Shown piece by piece: positions 17,614-26,089 of a DNA stretch of 43,889 bases. The DNA is from Victivallales bacterium. GTDB lineage: Bacteria; Verrucomicrobiota; Lentisphaeria; Oligosphaerales; Oligosphaeraceae. Location: positions 1 through 43,889 of the forward strand of contig JAFZAB010000143.1 in assembly GCA_017548425.1 (NCBI GenBank). Direction: 5' to 3'. Every line of letters starts with the position of its first letter. Within the stretch, counting starts at the first letter, position 1. The notes under the pieces were generated by a model. That model was not told the DNA's origin, ran no database searches, and was given only the letters and a program-made list of their open reading frames with translations. The translations under genes were made by a program, and so were the position numbers.

Positions 17614-18216
17614 CTATTCGGTTTGTTCGGAGATGTTTTCTGGAGAGAATTCGGCGATCATGTCGCGGAGTCTGGCGGCGCGTTCGTAGTTTTCATTGAG
17701 AACCGCGCAGGCAAGCTCGCGTTTCAGACGTTCGACTTCCTGTTGCTGGTCATGCTGGCGGACGGCTTGTTCGATGTCCTCCTCCTCCGTGTCGCATGTG
17801 TCCGCCACGGGGAGCTTTTCTTCGTATGTGTTCCAAATGGCGCGATGGATGGGCTTTATCAATCCTGTAATCTGCTTTTGGAATGTCTTGAGGCATTCTT
17901 CGCAGCCCAGCTGGTGGGAACGTTCGATTTCACGCCATGTGGTGCCGCAGACGGGACATTTGAGCTGTGATTCGGGGGAGCCGAACAGCTGGGCTACGCT
18001 TTCGCCGTTGAAACCAAGCTGGTTGAGCACTTCCATGGCGCTTTCCGGATTGGCAAGGCTTTTGAGGACTTTGCCGAGGCCGCCTGTGGCCTCATGTCCG
18101 TCCAACGCGCGTTCCGCCGCGCATTTCAGGCAGAGGTTGAGGGCATGCCGTCCGTTGGGGCCGATTTCCTGTATGTGGATGATGGCTGGATTCTTGTGGC
18201 AGATGTCGCAAATCAT
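17614..18216 (-). CDS. mcsA: McsA-like zinc-binding Clp cofactor with UVR domain
   Basis: A 200-aa protein that in Firmicutes activates McsB and binds ClpC. Two zinc modules are visible: CDICHKN with CLKC, and CPVCG with CEEC. The C-terminal UVR motif (VERLKRELACAVLNENYERA) matches the ClpC-interacting region. The start MICDICHK overlaps the upstream WaaP-like gene by ATGA, which decides it over an earlier in-frame ATG. The middle part (about 40-75) has the McsA-like spacing between zinc modules. Both zinc sites look intact, unlike the kinase partner's active site. Confidence 0.88.
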   Translation of the reverse strand: MICDICHKNPAIIHIQEIGPNGRHALNLCLKCAAERALDGHEATGGLGKVLKSLANPESAMEVLNQLGFNGESVAQLFGSPESQLKCPVCGTTWREIERSHQLGCEECLKTFQKQITGLIKPIHRAIWNTYEEKLPVADTCDTEEEDIEQAVRQHDQQQEVERLKRELACAVLNENYERAARLRDMIAEFSPENISEQTE

Positions 18217-19127
18217 GGTTTGTTTTGCTGTTGGTGTTTTCTGCGAAGTTCGTTGGTCTTGTGGAGGGACCAACGGCGGTTGACCTGTTGCTTGATGGTT
18301 TCTGTTTCGGCTGAACGGCGGCTGTCCGGCCAGCCAAGTTCGGCCGCGTAGGCTTCAACCAACGCTTCGATGAGCGGTTCGACAGGTTTTTCGGCGAGTA
18401 GATAGAGATTGAAGCAGAACTGTGCTAAGTTCCTGCGTTTGAGGAAGAACGGTTGCGGAATCGCATGCCGTTTGGTTCGGTCGTTGTCAAGATAGAAGAC
18501 GGTGTCGTTCGTCCAGTCCGGACAGATGTTCCGTGGTAGGAAATCGCCGTGGATGAAGCCGTCGCGGTGGAGTGCCGCGAGCCGCCGTCCGCATAGCCTG
18601 ATGAGTTCAGGGCGTGTGTTTTCGTTTCGTTGGTAGAAGTCGTCTTCCGCCGTTGGCAGGGCGACTTCCGTCGAGATGAAGATTTCATGCGGGTATCCAA
18701 ACGGGCCGCGCCGTCTCGCTCCGAGAAGCGGAATGGCGCAGGGATGCCCGAGAGCGATCATCATGGCCGTTGTCTTCAGGATTCGCTGCGCTCTGGATGG
18801 CGCGAACGTCCATTTGAGTTTCGGGAAGATTTCGTGCTTTTGGATGACGCCGTCATTTTGGGCACGCATGTATTTTGTGTAAACGACGCCTTTCGGCGTC
18901 TCGGTTTTGAGGATCACGCGGCATGGCGTGTCTTTGATGATGGTTGAACCTGCGTCTTTCATCCATCCGTCCAAATCCAGAAGCGGGGTGTAGTCGCTCC
19001 ATTCTTCCAGAACGAGGGCGTTCCAGCCGTTCAGACAGCGGAAGCCGAAACGCAGGTCTCCTGCGGAAAAACGGATTTTCGCTGATGATAATTGGCTGTT
19101 TGACATGAGATTTATCGATTGGTTCAT
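18213..19127 (-). CDS. WaaP/KDO-kinase family lipopolysaccharide kinase-like protein
   Basis: A 304-aa protein with the atypical kinase fold of LPS core kinases (InaA/WaaP/KdkA group). The catalytic loop FIHGDFLPRNI gives Asp195 and Asn200, and the metal-binding Asp is in FYLDND (Asp214 or Asp216). N-terminal Arg/Lys-rich strands (CRVILKTETPKG) would hold nucleotide. It probably phosphorylates KDO or core heptose, consistent with the KDO and heptose genes downstream. First gene of the train. Two possible starts exist (19127 and 19106), neither with a clear ribosome binding site. It overlaps mcsA by four bases. Confidence 0.8.
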   Translation of the reverse strand: MNQSINLMSNSQLSSAKIRFSAGDLRFGFRCLNGWNALVLEEWSDYTPLLDLDGWMKDAGSTIIKDTPCRVILKTETPKGVVYTKYMRAQNDGVIQKHEIFPKLKWTFAPSRAQRILKTTAMMIALGHPCAIPLLGARRRGPFGYPHEIFISTEVALPTAEDDFYQRNENTRPELIRLCGRRLAALHRDGFIHGDFLPRNICPDWTNDTVFYLDNDRTKRHAIPQPFFLKRRNLAQFCFNLYLLAEKPVEPLIEALVEAYAAELGWPDSRRSAETETIKQQVNRRWSLHKTNELRRKHQQQNKP

Positions 19128-19155
19128 TGCGAAGACAAAGTTTATCGGCTATAAT
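19127..19155 (+). promoter_or_regulatory. Sigma70-like promoter for the phosphoesterase-fusion gene
   Basis: TTGCGA (19127-19132) and TATAAT (19150-19155) are separated by the ideal 17 nt. The distance to the start codon at 19320 is about 165 nt, so a long leader would result. On the minus strand the same AT-rich patch may drive the WaaP-like gene. Confidence 0.35.
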
Positions 19156-19319
19156 ATAAGTGTTGAAATCTCATGCGCTATTATTTTTAGTAAAGAAAAC
19201 GGCTTTTCACATGGATGGCAACCGTCGTGAGAAACGGTTGTCCTGTGTGAAGAAAAATAGCGCGCGGAATTGGCACGGCATGGGGCCGCATGACCGTGGA
19301 ATGGAAAAGGTCTTGAAAA

Positions 19320-20831
19320 ATGAATAAAAATAAAGTGGCGGTTCTTGCGGACATGCATCTGCCCGAACGGACGGATACGGTCAAAGAGCCTGTTTTCGAC
19401 TGGGCCCTGGCTGAGGCGAAACGCCGCGGCGTCGATGCGATCGTCGGCGCGGGCGATATGACGGCCATGGGAACGACCGGTGCGGCTAAACGTCTTATCG
19501 AAAAGCTTCGTGCGACGGGACTTCCGTTTTTGAACGCTCCCGGTAACGCAGAGCTTCGCACATCGGCCAATCGAGCAGAAGTCCTGCAGATGATGGACGC
19601 CAATCTGCAAATTGACAATATCGTCATTCTGGACAATTCACGACAGGTCTTGACAGATGAGTCAAAAGCGCTGTTGGAGGATTTGGAAAAGAGGGGCGCA
19701 CGAAATCTGCTGGCGGTGGCGCATTGCCCGATTTTCACGATGTCCGTTGATGAACAGGTCTGGCTGGACCATTTTATCGAATGCGGCGTCATCAGTTGTC
19801 TTGTCAGCGGTCATAAGCATCAGGATACGTATGACGACCATTATCCCGTCGTGCGCGGTCTGGATCCGGACAAAGCCATTGGCGGACCGCCATGTTTGGT
19901 CATATTGACTTGGAACGGAACGATTTGGGAACGCGAAGACGTGCCATGTCCGTTCGCCGATCCGCGTGAATGGCCGGAGGAGGAACGCGAAGATTTTCTT
20001 GCCCATCTGGGCATCTCCACCATGGCCGACACGATCGGCGGTCTGAAATCCGCCATTGAATATCGCATTCCATGCGTGGAATTGCGTTATGAACCGACGT
20101 CGAAGCTGCCTGTCGATGACGTGAAAGCGTTGTTGAACGAATGGCGGGCCGTTGGCGGCAAGAATTTGTCACTGCATGCGCCAAGCATCAAGCCAGATGA
20201 AAATGGCGAAGGTATCAATGGCATGGACACGTTGAGAAACGCGTCGGAACTGGCCGTGGAGTTGGGCTGCCGATTTGTGACGATGCATGTGCCGCATAGC
20301 TATCCGGTCGGAAAAGTTGTCGGACAGTTCCGCGAGCATCTTCTGGATGTTTATGCGGAAGGGCTTGCGCCTTTGAAAATGGCCGGTGTGACGATTTCCA
20401 TCGAAAACATGCACATGGTTCGCGGCGAAAAGATCGACGCCAACCGCGGCTATGGCTATACGCCTGAGGAATGCCGTTCATGGATTTTGGCGTTGCGCAA
20501 TCGGATGGACTATGCGAACATCGGTTTCCATTTGGACATTGGCCATGCCCGCAACAATGCGTGGTATGCAAGTCGTTTCAACGTCAGCGAATGGTATGTT
20601 GAAATGGGGCAGATGCTGACGGGCTGCCATTTGCATCAAGTGGCGTTATGGACGAGCGGCAAGATGGAGAATCACTGTCCGTTGAGAGATTTGTTCGGGC
20701 AGTATATCTCGTTGAGTTCGTTCTTTATGGCATGGCGCAACGGGCAGTTGCGCCATGTGCCGATGTATCTGGAAATCCGTGTCGAACCAAGCCTCGAAAG
20801 CTGGATTACGCTAAATAAGCACTTAAGTTAG
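19320..20831 (+). CDS. Fusion of calcineurin-like phosphoesterase and sugar-isomerase-type TIM barrel
   Basis: A 503-aa two-domain cytoplasmic protein. Residues 1-225 form a metallophosphoesterase with Asp11-x-His13 (ADMH), Asp46 (AGDM), Asn76 (PGNAE, where GNHD/E is usual), His135 (VAHCP) and His165-x-His167 (SGHKH). Residues of about 235-503 form a xylose-isomerase-like/AP-endonuclease-2 TIM barrel, with candidate metal ligands in LHAPSI, ISIENMHM, HLDIGHARNN, HLHQ and LEIR. The frame is continuous across both parts, with no stop or slip. The gene is alone between two operons, near uronate genes, so phosphosugar turnover is a reasonable guess; the substrates are unknown. Its TAG stop starts a 9-nt repeat array. 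Confidence 0.8.
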   Translation: MNKNKVAVLADMHLPERTDTVKEPVFDWALAEAKRRGVDAIVGAGDMTAMGTTGAAKRLIEKLRATGLPFLNAPGNAELRTSANRAEVLQMMDANLQIDNIVILDNSRQVLTDESKALLEDLEKRGARNLLAVAHCPIFTMSVDEQVWLDHFIECGVISCLVSGHKHQDTYDDHYPVVRGLDPDKAIGGPPCLVILTWNGTIWEREDVPCPFADPREWPEEEREDFLAHLGISTMADTIGGLKSAIEYRIPCVELRYEPTSKLPVDDVKALLNEWRAVGGKNLSLHAPSIKPDENGEGINGMDTLRNASELAVELGCRFVTMHVPHSYPVGKVVGQFREHLLDVYAEGLAPLKMAGVTISIENMHMVRGEKIDANRGYGYTPEECRSWILALRNRMDYANIGFHLDIGHARNNAWYASRFNVSEWYVEMGQMLTGCHLHQVALWTSGKMENHCPLRDLFGQYISLSSFFMAWRNGQLRHVPMYLEIRVEPSLESWITLNKHLS

Positions 20832-20880
20832 ATTTCTAGAAGCTCTAGAAGCTCTAGAAGCTCTAGAAGTTCTAGATTTA
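20829..20880. repeat. 9-nt tandem array spanning stop codon to stop codon of convergent genes
   Basis: Units are TAGATTTC, (TAGAAGCTC)3, TAGAAGTTC and TAGATTTA, and the pattern continues as TAGAAATTC into the dipeptidase end. The first three bases are the stop of the plus-strand gene and the last three are the stop (TAA on the minus strand) of the dipeptidase gene. The unit is nearly palindromic, so the array can fold as a hairpin on both strands. Confidence 0.85.
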
Positions 20881-21867
20881 TAGAAATTCGCGCAAGACAC
20901 GCAAGGCGTTCTTGTAGAAGACTTTTTCAATGTCTTCTACTGAATATTTGCGGCGGCGGAGCTCCGCTTCCAAAAGCGGCATGTAGCTGCAGTCGGGCAT
21001 CTCCAGACGACGGCTAATGCCGTCGTAGTCGGAGCCGAGGGCGACGACATCAATGCCGCCGACGTTGCGCATGTGGTCGATATGGTCGGCGATAAGCGCC
21101 GCCGTGCCATAGTAATGGCCATCTGCGGCAGGCTTGTCCGTCAAGAAGCCTGCGCAGTAGTTGATTCCCGCGACGCCGCCGCGTTCGGCGATGGCGCGGA
21201 TCATGTCATCCGTCAGATTGCGGGCATGGTTGCAGACGGCACGGGCGGAGGAATGGGAGGCGATGAAGGGGCGAGTCGTGTTATGATAGACATCCCAAAT
21301 GCCTGCGTCGCTCAGATGGGAGACATCGATGATGATTCCAAGGCGTTCCATTTCATGGAAAAATTCGATGCCGAGCTTTGTCAGACCATCCGTCTTGTTC
21401 GGGATGGCTGGATCGTCCGTGCCTGGCGTGAAATGATTGGGAGAAGCGAGCGTGTTTTGGAAATTCCATGTCAACGTCATGATTCGGACGCCTAGGCGGT
21501 AGAATTGCCGCAAGGCGGCTAGGGAGCCTTGGCAGCAGCCGCCATCTTCGATCGTCAGCATGGCGCTGATTTTGCCGGCTGCGCGATTGGCTTCCAAATC
21601 CGCCCAACTTTTCACTTGCGCGATTTGGTCTGGATATTCGCTGAGCATGCGGTAGAATTCGTCGATTTCCTCCAACGCGTACAGCAATGGATCCTGATTG
21701 TTTTCCATATAGACAAACGCCGCGAAGCATTGCAGCAGATAATCGCCTTTCGCAAGTTTCTGCAAATCAATCTGATTGTCGTTTTTCTCAAAACAGAGCG
21801 GGGTGCCTTTTCTGGTCGCCTTGCGTGCTTCGTAGAGGGCGTCGCAATGGAAGTCGATAACTTTCAT
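20878..21867 (-). CDS. Membrane dipeptidase family (peptidase M19)
   Basis: A zinc dipeptidase of the renal dipeptidase family, 329 aa. Metal ligands are His7 and Asp9 (DFHCDAL), a Glu in LTIEDGG, and His residues in VSHLSD and ASHSSARAV. The GSDYDGI motif near the end is typical of the family. There is no signal peptide, so a cytoplasmic enzyme is likely. It may hydrolyse peptides containing D-residues or cyclic dipeptides. Convergent with the phosphoesterase fusion, with no neighbour in the same operon. The upstream 230-bp intergenic region separates it from the divergent secreted glycosidase. Confidence 0.92.
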   Translation of the reverse strand: MKVIDFHCDALYEARKATRKGTPLCFEKNDNQIDLQKLAKGDYLLQCFAAFVYMENNQDPLLYALEEIDEFYRMLSEYPDQIAQVKSWADLEANRAAGKISAMLTIEDGGCCQGSLAALRQFYRLGVRIMTLTWNFQNTLASPNHFTPGTDDPAIPNKTDGLTKLGIEFFHEMERLGIIIDVSHLSDAGIWDVYHNTTRPFIASHSSARAVCNHARNLTDDMIRAIAERGGVAGINYCAGFLTDKPAADGHYYGTAALIADHIDHMRNVGGIDVVALGSDYDGISRRLEMPDCSYMPLLEAELRRRKYSVEDIEKVFYKNALRVLREFL

Positions 21868-22024
21868 AATGAGTCTGCTTTAGGGTTGTGTAAACTCCCA
21901 CCCCACTATAATTTAAACGACAAAAGACCGCTTGCAAGTTTTGATAAAAATCAATTGGTTGGCGGAAATGCGATTTTCGATGGCGATATTTGTCGTGGTC
22001 TCTTGATGAAAATGAATCGAATGA

Positions 22025-22050
22025 TTGCATTTTCACATAACGGATATAAT
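22025..22050 (+). promoter_or_regulatory. Promoter-like motif shared with the SDR operon
   Basis: TTGCATTTTC begins at 22025 and GGATATAAT ends at 22050, a 14-nt spacer between the hexamers. It matches the element at 28389-28414 at about 19 of 26 positions. TTTTCAATC follows in both leaders (22067-22075 here). The -10 lies 47 nt before the start codon. Confidence 0.5.
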
Positions 22051-22097
22051 GTGTAAGTCAGTTGTGTTTTCAATCATAGCAAAATCGGAGCGAAGCC

Positions 22098-25076
22098 ATG
22101 AACAGAATTCTATTGGTTTGCACATTGACGGCGGTGGTTGTTTTCGGCGCGGCGGACCGCTATATGGACGTGGATGCGGAGGGCGTGCTGCGCTATCGCG
22201 ACAATGGCGAGGAGGTGGCGCTTTTCGGCGTGAACTACTATCCGCCTTTTGCCATGGATTTCGCTGATTTGAAAAAGCGCGGCATTGATCACAAAGAGGT
22301 CATCCGGCAGGATCTGGCCCATTTTCAACGGCTTGGGCTTACGGCGCTTCGCTTGCATTGCTTCGAACGCGAATTCTCCGATCAGGACGGCAATTTCATC
22401 GACAACGAACATATCGAACTTTTGGACTATTTGATTTCAGAATGCGCCGGGCGAGACATCTACGTGGTGCTGACGCCTATTGCCTGGTGGGGCTCCAAAG
22501 GCGCTAGTCCGAACTGTTTCGCTTCCCGTTATGACACCATCCGCGAAATGATCGCGGACCGCAAGGCATGGGGCTACATGGCAAACTTCCTCGAACAGTT
22601 CGGCAAGCATGTCAATCGCTACAACGGAAAGACTTATGCGGATGATCCCGCCATTCCGGTCTTCGAACTGATCAATGAACCGCTCTATGAAAAGGATTTT
22701 CCAAAAGAAGACATCACGGCGTTCGTGAACGCGTTGGTGGCTGGATTGCGTAAATCCGGCACGATGAAACCGATTTTCTTCAGTGTGTGGCAGAATACAC
22801 AAGAGCCTGTGTCCAAGGCAAATATACAAGGCGTCACACATGGGTGGTATCCTTCCGGACTGCTGAACCGCCGGACGCTGACGGAAAATTACCTGCCGAA
22901 AGTCGATAAGTTTCTAAAGGAATTTTATGATCCAATTCTCAATGGCAAGGCGCGAATCATCTATGAATTCGACTGCGCGGACATCCATCAGACGACGATG
23001 TATCCTGCCATGGCACGGTCATTTAGGAATGCGGGAGCGCAAATCGCCACGCAATTCCAATATGATGCGATGGCCCTTGCCGCAAATAACCAGAACTGGC
23101 AGACGCATTATCTGAATCTTCTTTATACGCCCGGCAAGGCGATGGCTTTTGCCATAGCGGCGGAGGTTTTCCGCAGGATTCCACGCAACTTTCAATATGG
23201 AAAGTATCCGGAAAGCTGCGCGTTTGGTGATTTCAAATTGTCATATGAAAATGATTTGTCGGAGATGGTGACGGAAACGGAATTCCTTTATACGAATAAT
23301 ACGGAGACCGTTCCACCCAACCCGCAGGCGTTGAAGCGTGTATGGGGCGTCGGCAATTCACCGCTAATCCGTTATAGCGGCACAGGGGCGTATTTTCTGG
23401 ATAAACAGGATACTGGTGACTGGTTGCTGGAAGTCTATCCGGACGCGTTGATTGTCAAAGACCCGTATGTCGGTGGCTTGCAGGAGAAAGTCCGTCTATT
23501 GGACAATGAAAATGAAATGGTTGTGAAGTTGCCTGATCTTGGCAATGTTTTCTCTGTCTGCCGGGAGAAAAACGGTGGTCTTGTAGTGGAAAATGTCACC
23601 ACGGATGGCAGAATCAAACTTTTTGCAGGGCGTTATCGCTTGATGCGGAAGGGATTGGAACAAGCGGTGATTTTTACGCCGAATCGCGAATTCGTTCTGC
23701 CGTCATTGAACAGAGACACGGTTCAGCCTATATTCAATCTCAAGCTTGATTCATTCTGTGAAGGCGATGACGCAAACGTGACGGCCACAGGCGTCGCGGC
23801 AAAGAACTGTACAAGATTGGAAGTCGTTGCAATGCCAGTGAATGGGGGCGAAGCCATCCATGCGCCATTGACGAATTTGCAACGTTTCTCCTATAAAGCC
23901 GTTCTGCCGAAAGAAAAGATGAAGGCGGGTATCTATTTCGTTCATATCGAACATGAAGCGGATGGCGAGACGCTTGTGTTTCCAGGCGGAAAGCCATTGG
24001 TGAAATACGCAGTGAAGGCAGGCCAGACATGGCCTGCGTTGCGGATCAATGAAAACACACCGCTTGAGGAACAGAAGACAACCAATGACGGCCATGTCTA
24101 TTCGTATTCCTATCATGCTGAGGATAAAAGTATAAGGATGTCCGCCGACGGCTTCGGAGAAGGCCGTGCGGCTGCCGGCATGCGATTCGCGTTGACGCCG
24201 CCTCCAAAAGACGCTGTTGTAACGGCTTTGCGGTTGCGGTTGCGCGGCGGTGAAAACACGGCAGGCGTGGAGGTCGGCGTGATTCATGACGGTGCGCATG
24301 CATATGGGCGCCCCGTCATGTTGACACCGACGTGGCAAGATGTGGAAGTGCCTTTGGCGACGCTTCCTGCGCTATGGAGCACGCAGGAAGGCACGGCGGA
24401 CGCGAAGCTTGCGAAAGAGCTTAGTCTGATTACGGGAACATGGCTCTTCCAGGCCTTGCGTGAGAAGCCGCATTGGGTTGAAATCCAGCAGGCCGACTGG
24501 GTGTATCGGCCTGACGAGCCGTTGCTTCGCGTCATGGACAAAAACGATCCGCCTGTTCTTGTGGAATTCGACAATGCGATTGTGCCGCAGGGCAGGGGGC
24601 CGTCGATCAGCATGTCCGTGTTCGGCATGGAGCCTGGCCGTCTTGCGTGGCGGTGGTCCGCCTCATCCTTCGCGAACAAAGGCGGTGGACAGGACTTCGC
24701 ATCGGCGCAACCTGCCATTTCACCGTCATTTAAACAGCAATTGGACGACAAGAAAACATACACGGCGATTGTCCTGACGGCTCGCGCCCTCTATCCATGG
24801 ACGAACCGAGTGGAAATGGTCTTTTCGGAATCCGACGGCTCGTCGTGGGGCATGAACGTCCCACTGACGACTGAATGGCAGCATATTCGGATTCCGATAG
24901 AGGATTTGTACCTTTTCCGCCACTGGGGCGGTCAGCCCGAAAATCGCGGCGGAGAAGGCGACAAACTGAATATCCGTGCCATCATGAGAAGCAGTTTCTG
25001 CTTTGGAAAATTCCTCTATGGCGAGAATTCCGATCGTCCGCACGGCTTGGAAATCCAAGACGTAGTTGTAGAGTAG
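22098..25076 (+). CDS. Secreted GH-A clan (GH5-like) glycoside hydrolase with C-terminal beta-sandwich domains
   Basis: A 992-aa exported enzyme. The start has GGAG eight bases upstream and opens a signal peptide (MNRILLVCTL... to VVFGAADR). Residues of about 20-430 form a retaining TIM barrel. FELINEPLYE gives the acid/base Glu194, and IIYEFDCADIH gives the likely nucleophile Glu290, with FGVNYYPP at the first strand. Residues of about 440-560 look like a small beta domain. The region 640-992 contains two galactose-binding-like sandwiches (VTALRLRLRGG, WQDVEVPLATL; then WQHIRIPIEDLYLF) that probably bind carbohydrate. The exact GH family and substrate are uncertain; GH5, GH39 and mannanase-like enzymes fit the motif pattern. 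Monocistronic. Confidence 0.8.
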   Translation: MNRILLVCTLTAVVVFGAADRYMDVDAEGVLRYRDNGEEVALFGVNYYPPFAMDFADLKKRGIDHKEVIRQDLAHFQRLGLTALRLHCFEREFSDQDGNFIDNEHIELLDYLISECAGRDIYVVLTPIAWWGSKGASPNCFASRYDTIREMIADRKAWGYMANFLEQFGKHVNRYNGKTYADDPAIPVFELINEPLYEKDFPKEDITAFVNALVAGLRKSGTMKPIFFSVWQNTQEPVSKANIQGVTHGWYPSGLLNRRTLTENYLPKVDKFLKEFYDPILNGKARIIYEFDCADIHQTTMYPAMARSFRNAGAQIATQFQYDAMALAANNQNWQTHYLNLLYTPGKAMAFAIAAEVFRRIPRNFQYGKYPESCAFGDFKLSYENDLSEMVTETEFLYTNNTETVPPNPQALKRVWGVGNSPLIRYSGTGAYFLDKQDTGDWLLEVYPDALIVKDPYVGGLQEKVRLLDNENEMVVKLPDLGNVFSVCREKNGGLVVENVTTDGRIKLFAGRYRLMRKGLEQAVIFTPNREFVLPSLNRDTVQPIFNLKLDSFCEGDDANVTATGVAAKNCTRLEVVAMPVNGGEAIHAPLTNLQRFSYKAVLPKEKMKAGIYFVHIEHEADGETLVFPGGKPLVKYAVKAGQTWPALRINENTPLEEQKTTNDGHVYSYSYHAEDKSIRMSADGFGEGRAAAGMRFALTPPPKDAVVTALRLRLRGGENTAGVEVGVIHDGAHAYGRPVMLTPTWQDVEVPLATLPALWSTQEGTADAKLAKELSLITGTWLFQALREKPHWVEIQQADWVYRPDEPLLRVMDKNDPPVLVEFDNAIVPQGRGPSISMSVFGMEPGRLAWRWSASSFANKGGGQDFASAQPAISPSFKQQLDDKKTYTAIVLTARALYPWTNRVEMVFSESDGSSWGMNVPLTTEWQHIRIPIEDLYLFRHWGGQPENRGGEGDKLNIRAIMRSSFCFGKFLYGENSDRPHGLEIQDVVVE

Positions 25077-25094
25077 GGGAGAGATGGCGCGTGC

Positions 25095-25123
25095 GTCCCG
25101 CCTGCGCCTCCAAACGGCGGGAC
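25095..25123. terminator. Inverted repeat between convergent genes
   Basis: GTCCCGCC (25095-25102) pairs with GGCGGGAC (25116-25123) around a 13-nt loop, between the glycosidase and uxuA stops. There is no T run on either side, so termination is not certain. Confidence 0.4.
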
Positions 25124-25138
25124 GTACTCGGACTACCG

Positions 25139-26086
25139 TTATTTCAAGGCGTCCAGAATGCCTTTTATGTATCCTGTGGCGAAAAGGTTGCCTTGCATTG
25201 TGTAGCCAAAATTTTCGTTGCTTTCTCCCGCCATGGTTGGGGTATGGTCCGGGCGGATAAGACAGTCGGGGGCATGTTTCAGGGTGGTCCGCAACAATTC
25301 GACCATGTCAGTCGGACCGTTGTCGTGGAACGTTTCGCGGAAACACGTCTTGCTGCCTGTCACATCGCGAAAATGGAGGAAGAAAATCCGTTTGCCGAAT
25401 TCAGGAATCAGTTTGAAAACATCTTCTCCCATTGTACGGAAAGTGGCTTGGCAGAACGTGATACCATGCGATGGACTGTCGCTTAGCGCCATTGCGCGGC
25501 GATAGGCGTCCGCACTTGTCAGAATGCGGGAGAATCCGAACAGCGGCGACAATGGTGGATCGTCCGGATGCAGGCCCATCTTCACACCAGCGGCTTCCGC
25601 AGCCGGCATCACGGCGCGGATGAAATATGCGTAATTGTCCCAAAGCTGTTCTTCTGAAAGCTTTAGCGGAACATTGTTGTCGATGTCAGCAACGTCAAAA
25701 CCGCTCGTCAATGCACCGCCGCGCTCCTTCAAATCATTTCGTGAACGAAACCAGCCGACTCCGGCCATGAAGTTGTAGCAGAGGAGCTTAAGGCCGAGCC
25801 GCCCCATGTTGGTGAGCATTTTGCAGTACTTTTCGATATCTTCGTCGCGGCCGGGCAGGCCAAGCTTGATGCGGCTCATGTCGAATTCATCGCCTTCGAG
25901 CGCATACAATTCAAGACCTGCGGCGTTGAAATTGTCACGGATAGTTTTAAGAGCTTGGTAATCAGATGGATCGGGAAGCCCTGTCAATTCCGGCGCGGCT
26001 TTTGTGACGACCGCTTCCACGCCAAGCTGTGAGGCAAGCGTCCATTGGATATTCTGCCTGGCTGGCAGCATCAGTCCGAGTTTCAT
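25139..26086 (-). CDS. uxuA: Mannonate dehydratase
   Basis: Converts D-mannonate to 2-keto-3-deoxy-D-gluconate. Family signatures are LLCYNFMAGVGWFRSRND, LHPDDPPLSPLFGFSRI, FCQATFRTMGED and HFRDVTGS, which include the metal-binding His, Cys and Asp positions. At 315 aa it is shorter than the usual 350-395 aa, but both ends look complete. It lies three bases after the SDR gene and is the third gene of the operon uxaC-SDR-uxuA. The kinase and aldolase acting next are absent from the window. Confidence 0.93.
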   Translation of the reverse strand: MKLGLMLPARQNIQWTLASQLGVEAVVTKAAPELTGLPDPSDYQALKTIRDNFNAAGLELYALEGDEFDMSRIKLGLPGRDEDIEKYCKMLTNMGRLGLKLLCYNFMAGVGWFRSRNDLKERGGALTSGFDVADIDNNVPLKLSEEQLWDNYAYFIRAVMPAAEAAGVKMGLHPDDPPLSPLFGFSRILTSADAYRRAMALSDSPSHGITFCQATFRTMGEDVFKLIPEFGKRIFFLHFRDVTGSKTCFRETFHDNGPTDMVELLRTTLKHAPDCLIRPDHTPTMAGESNENFGYTMQGNLFATGYIKGILDALK

Positions 26087-26089
26087 AAC

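Noticed and set aside
13946..18216. Reading the mcsA-mcsB-clpC cluster as an ordinary active protein-arginine phosphorylation system
   Set aside because: Gene order fits, but the McsB active-site motifs appear replaced, so an active kinase is not supported by the sequence.
19128..19319. Possible small gene or regulatory RNA in the gap between the WaaP-like gene and the phosphoesterase fusion
   Set aside because: No frame with a ribosome binding site, no stable hairpin with a T run. Only promoter-like AT-rich sequence is visible.
21868..22097. Possible small gene between the dipeptidase and the secreted glycosidase
   Set aside because: The short frames overlap the neighbouring genes or lack start signals. 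The space fits two divergent promoters.
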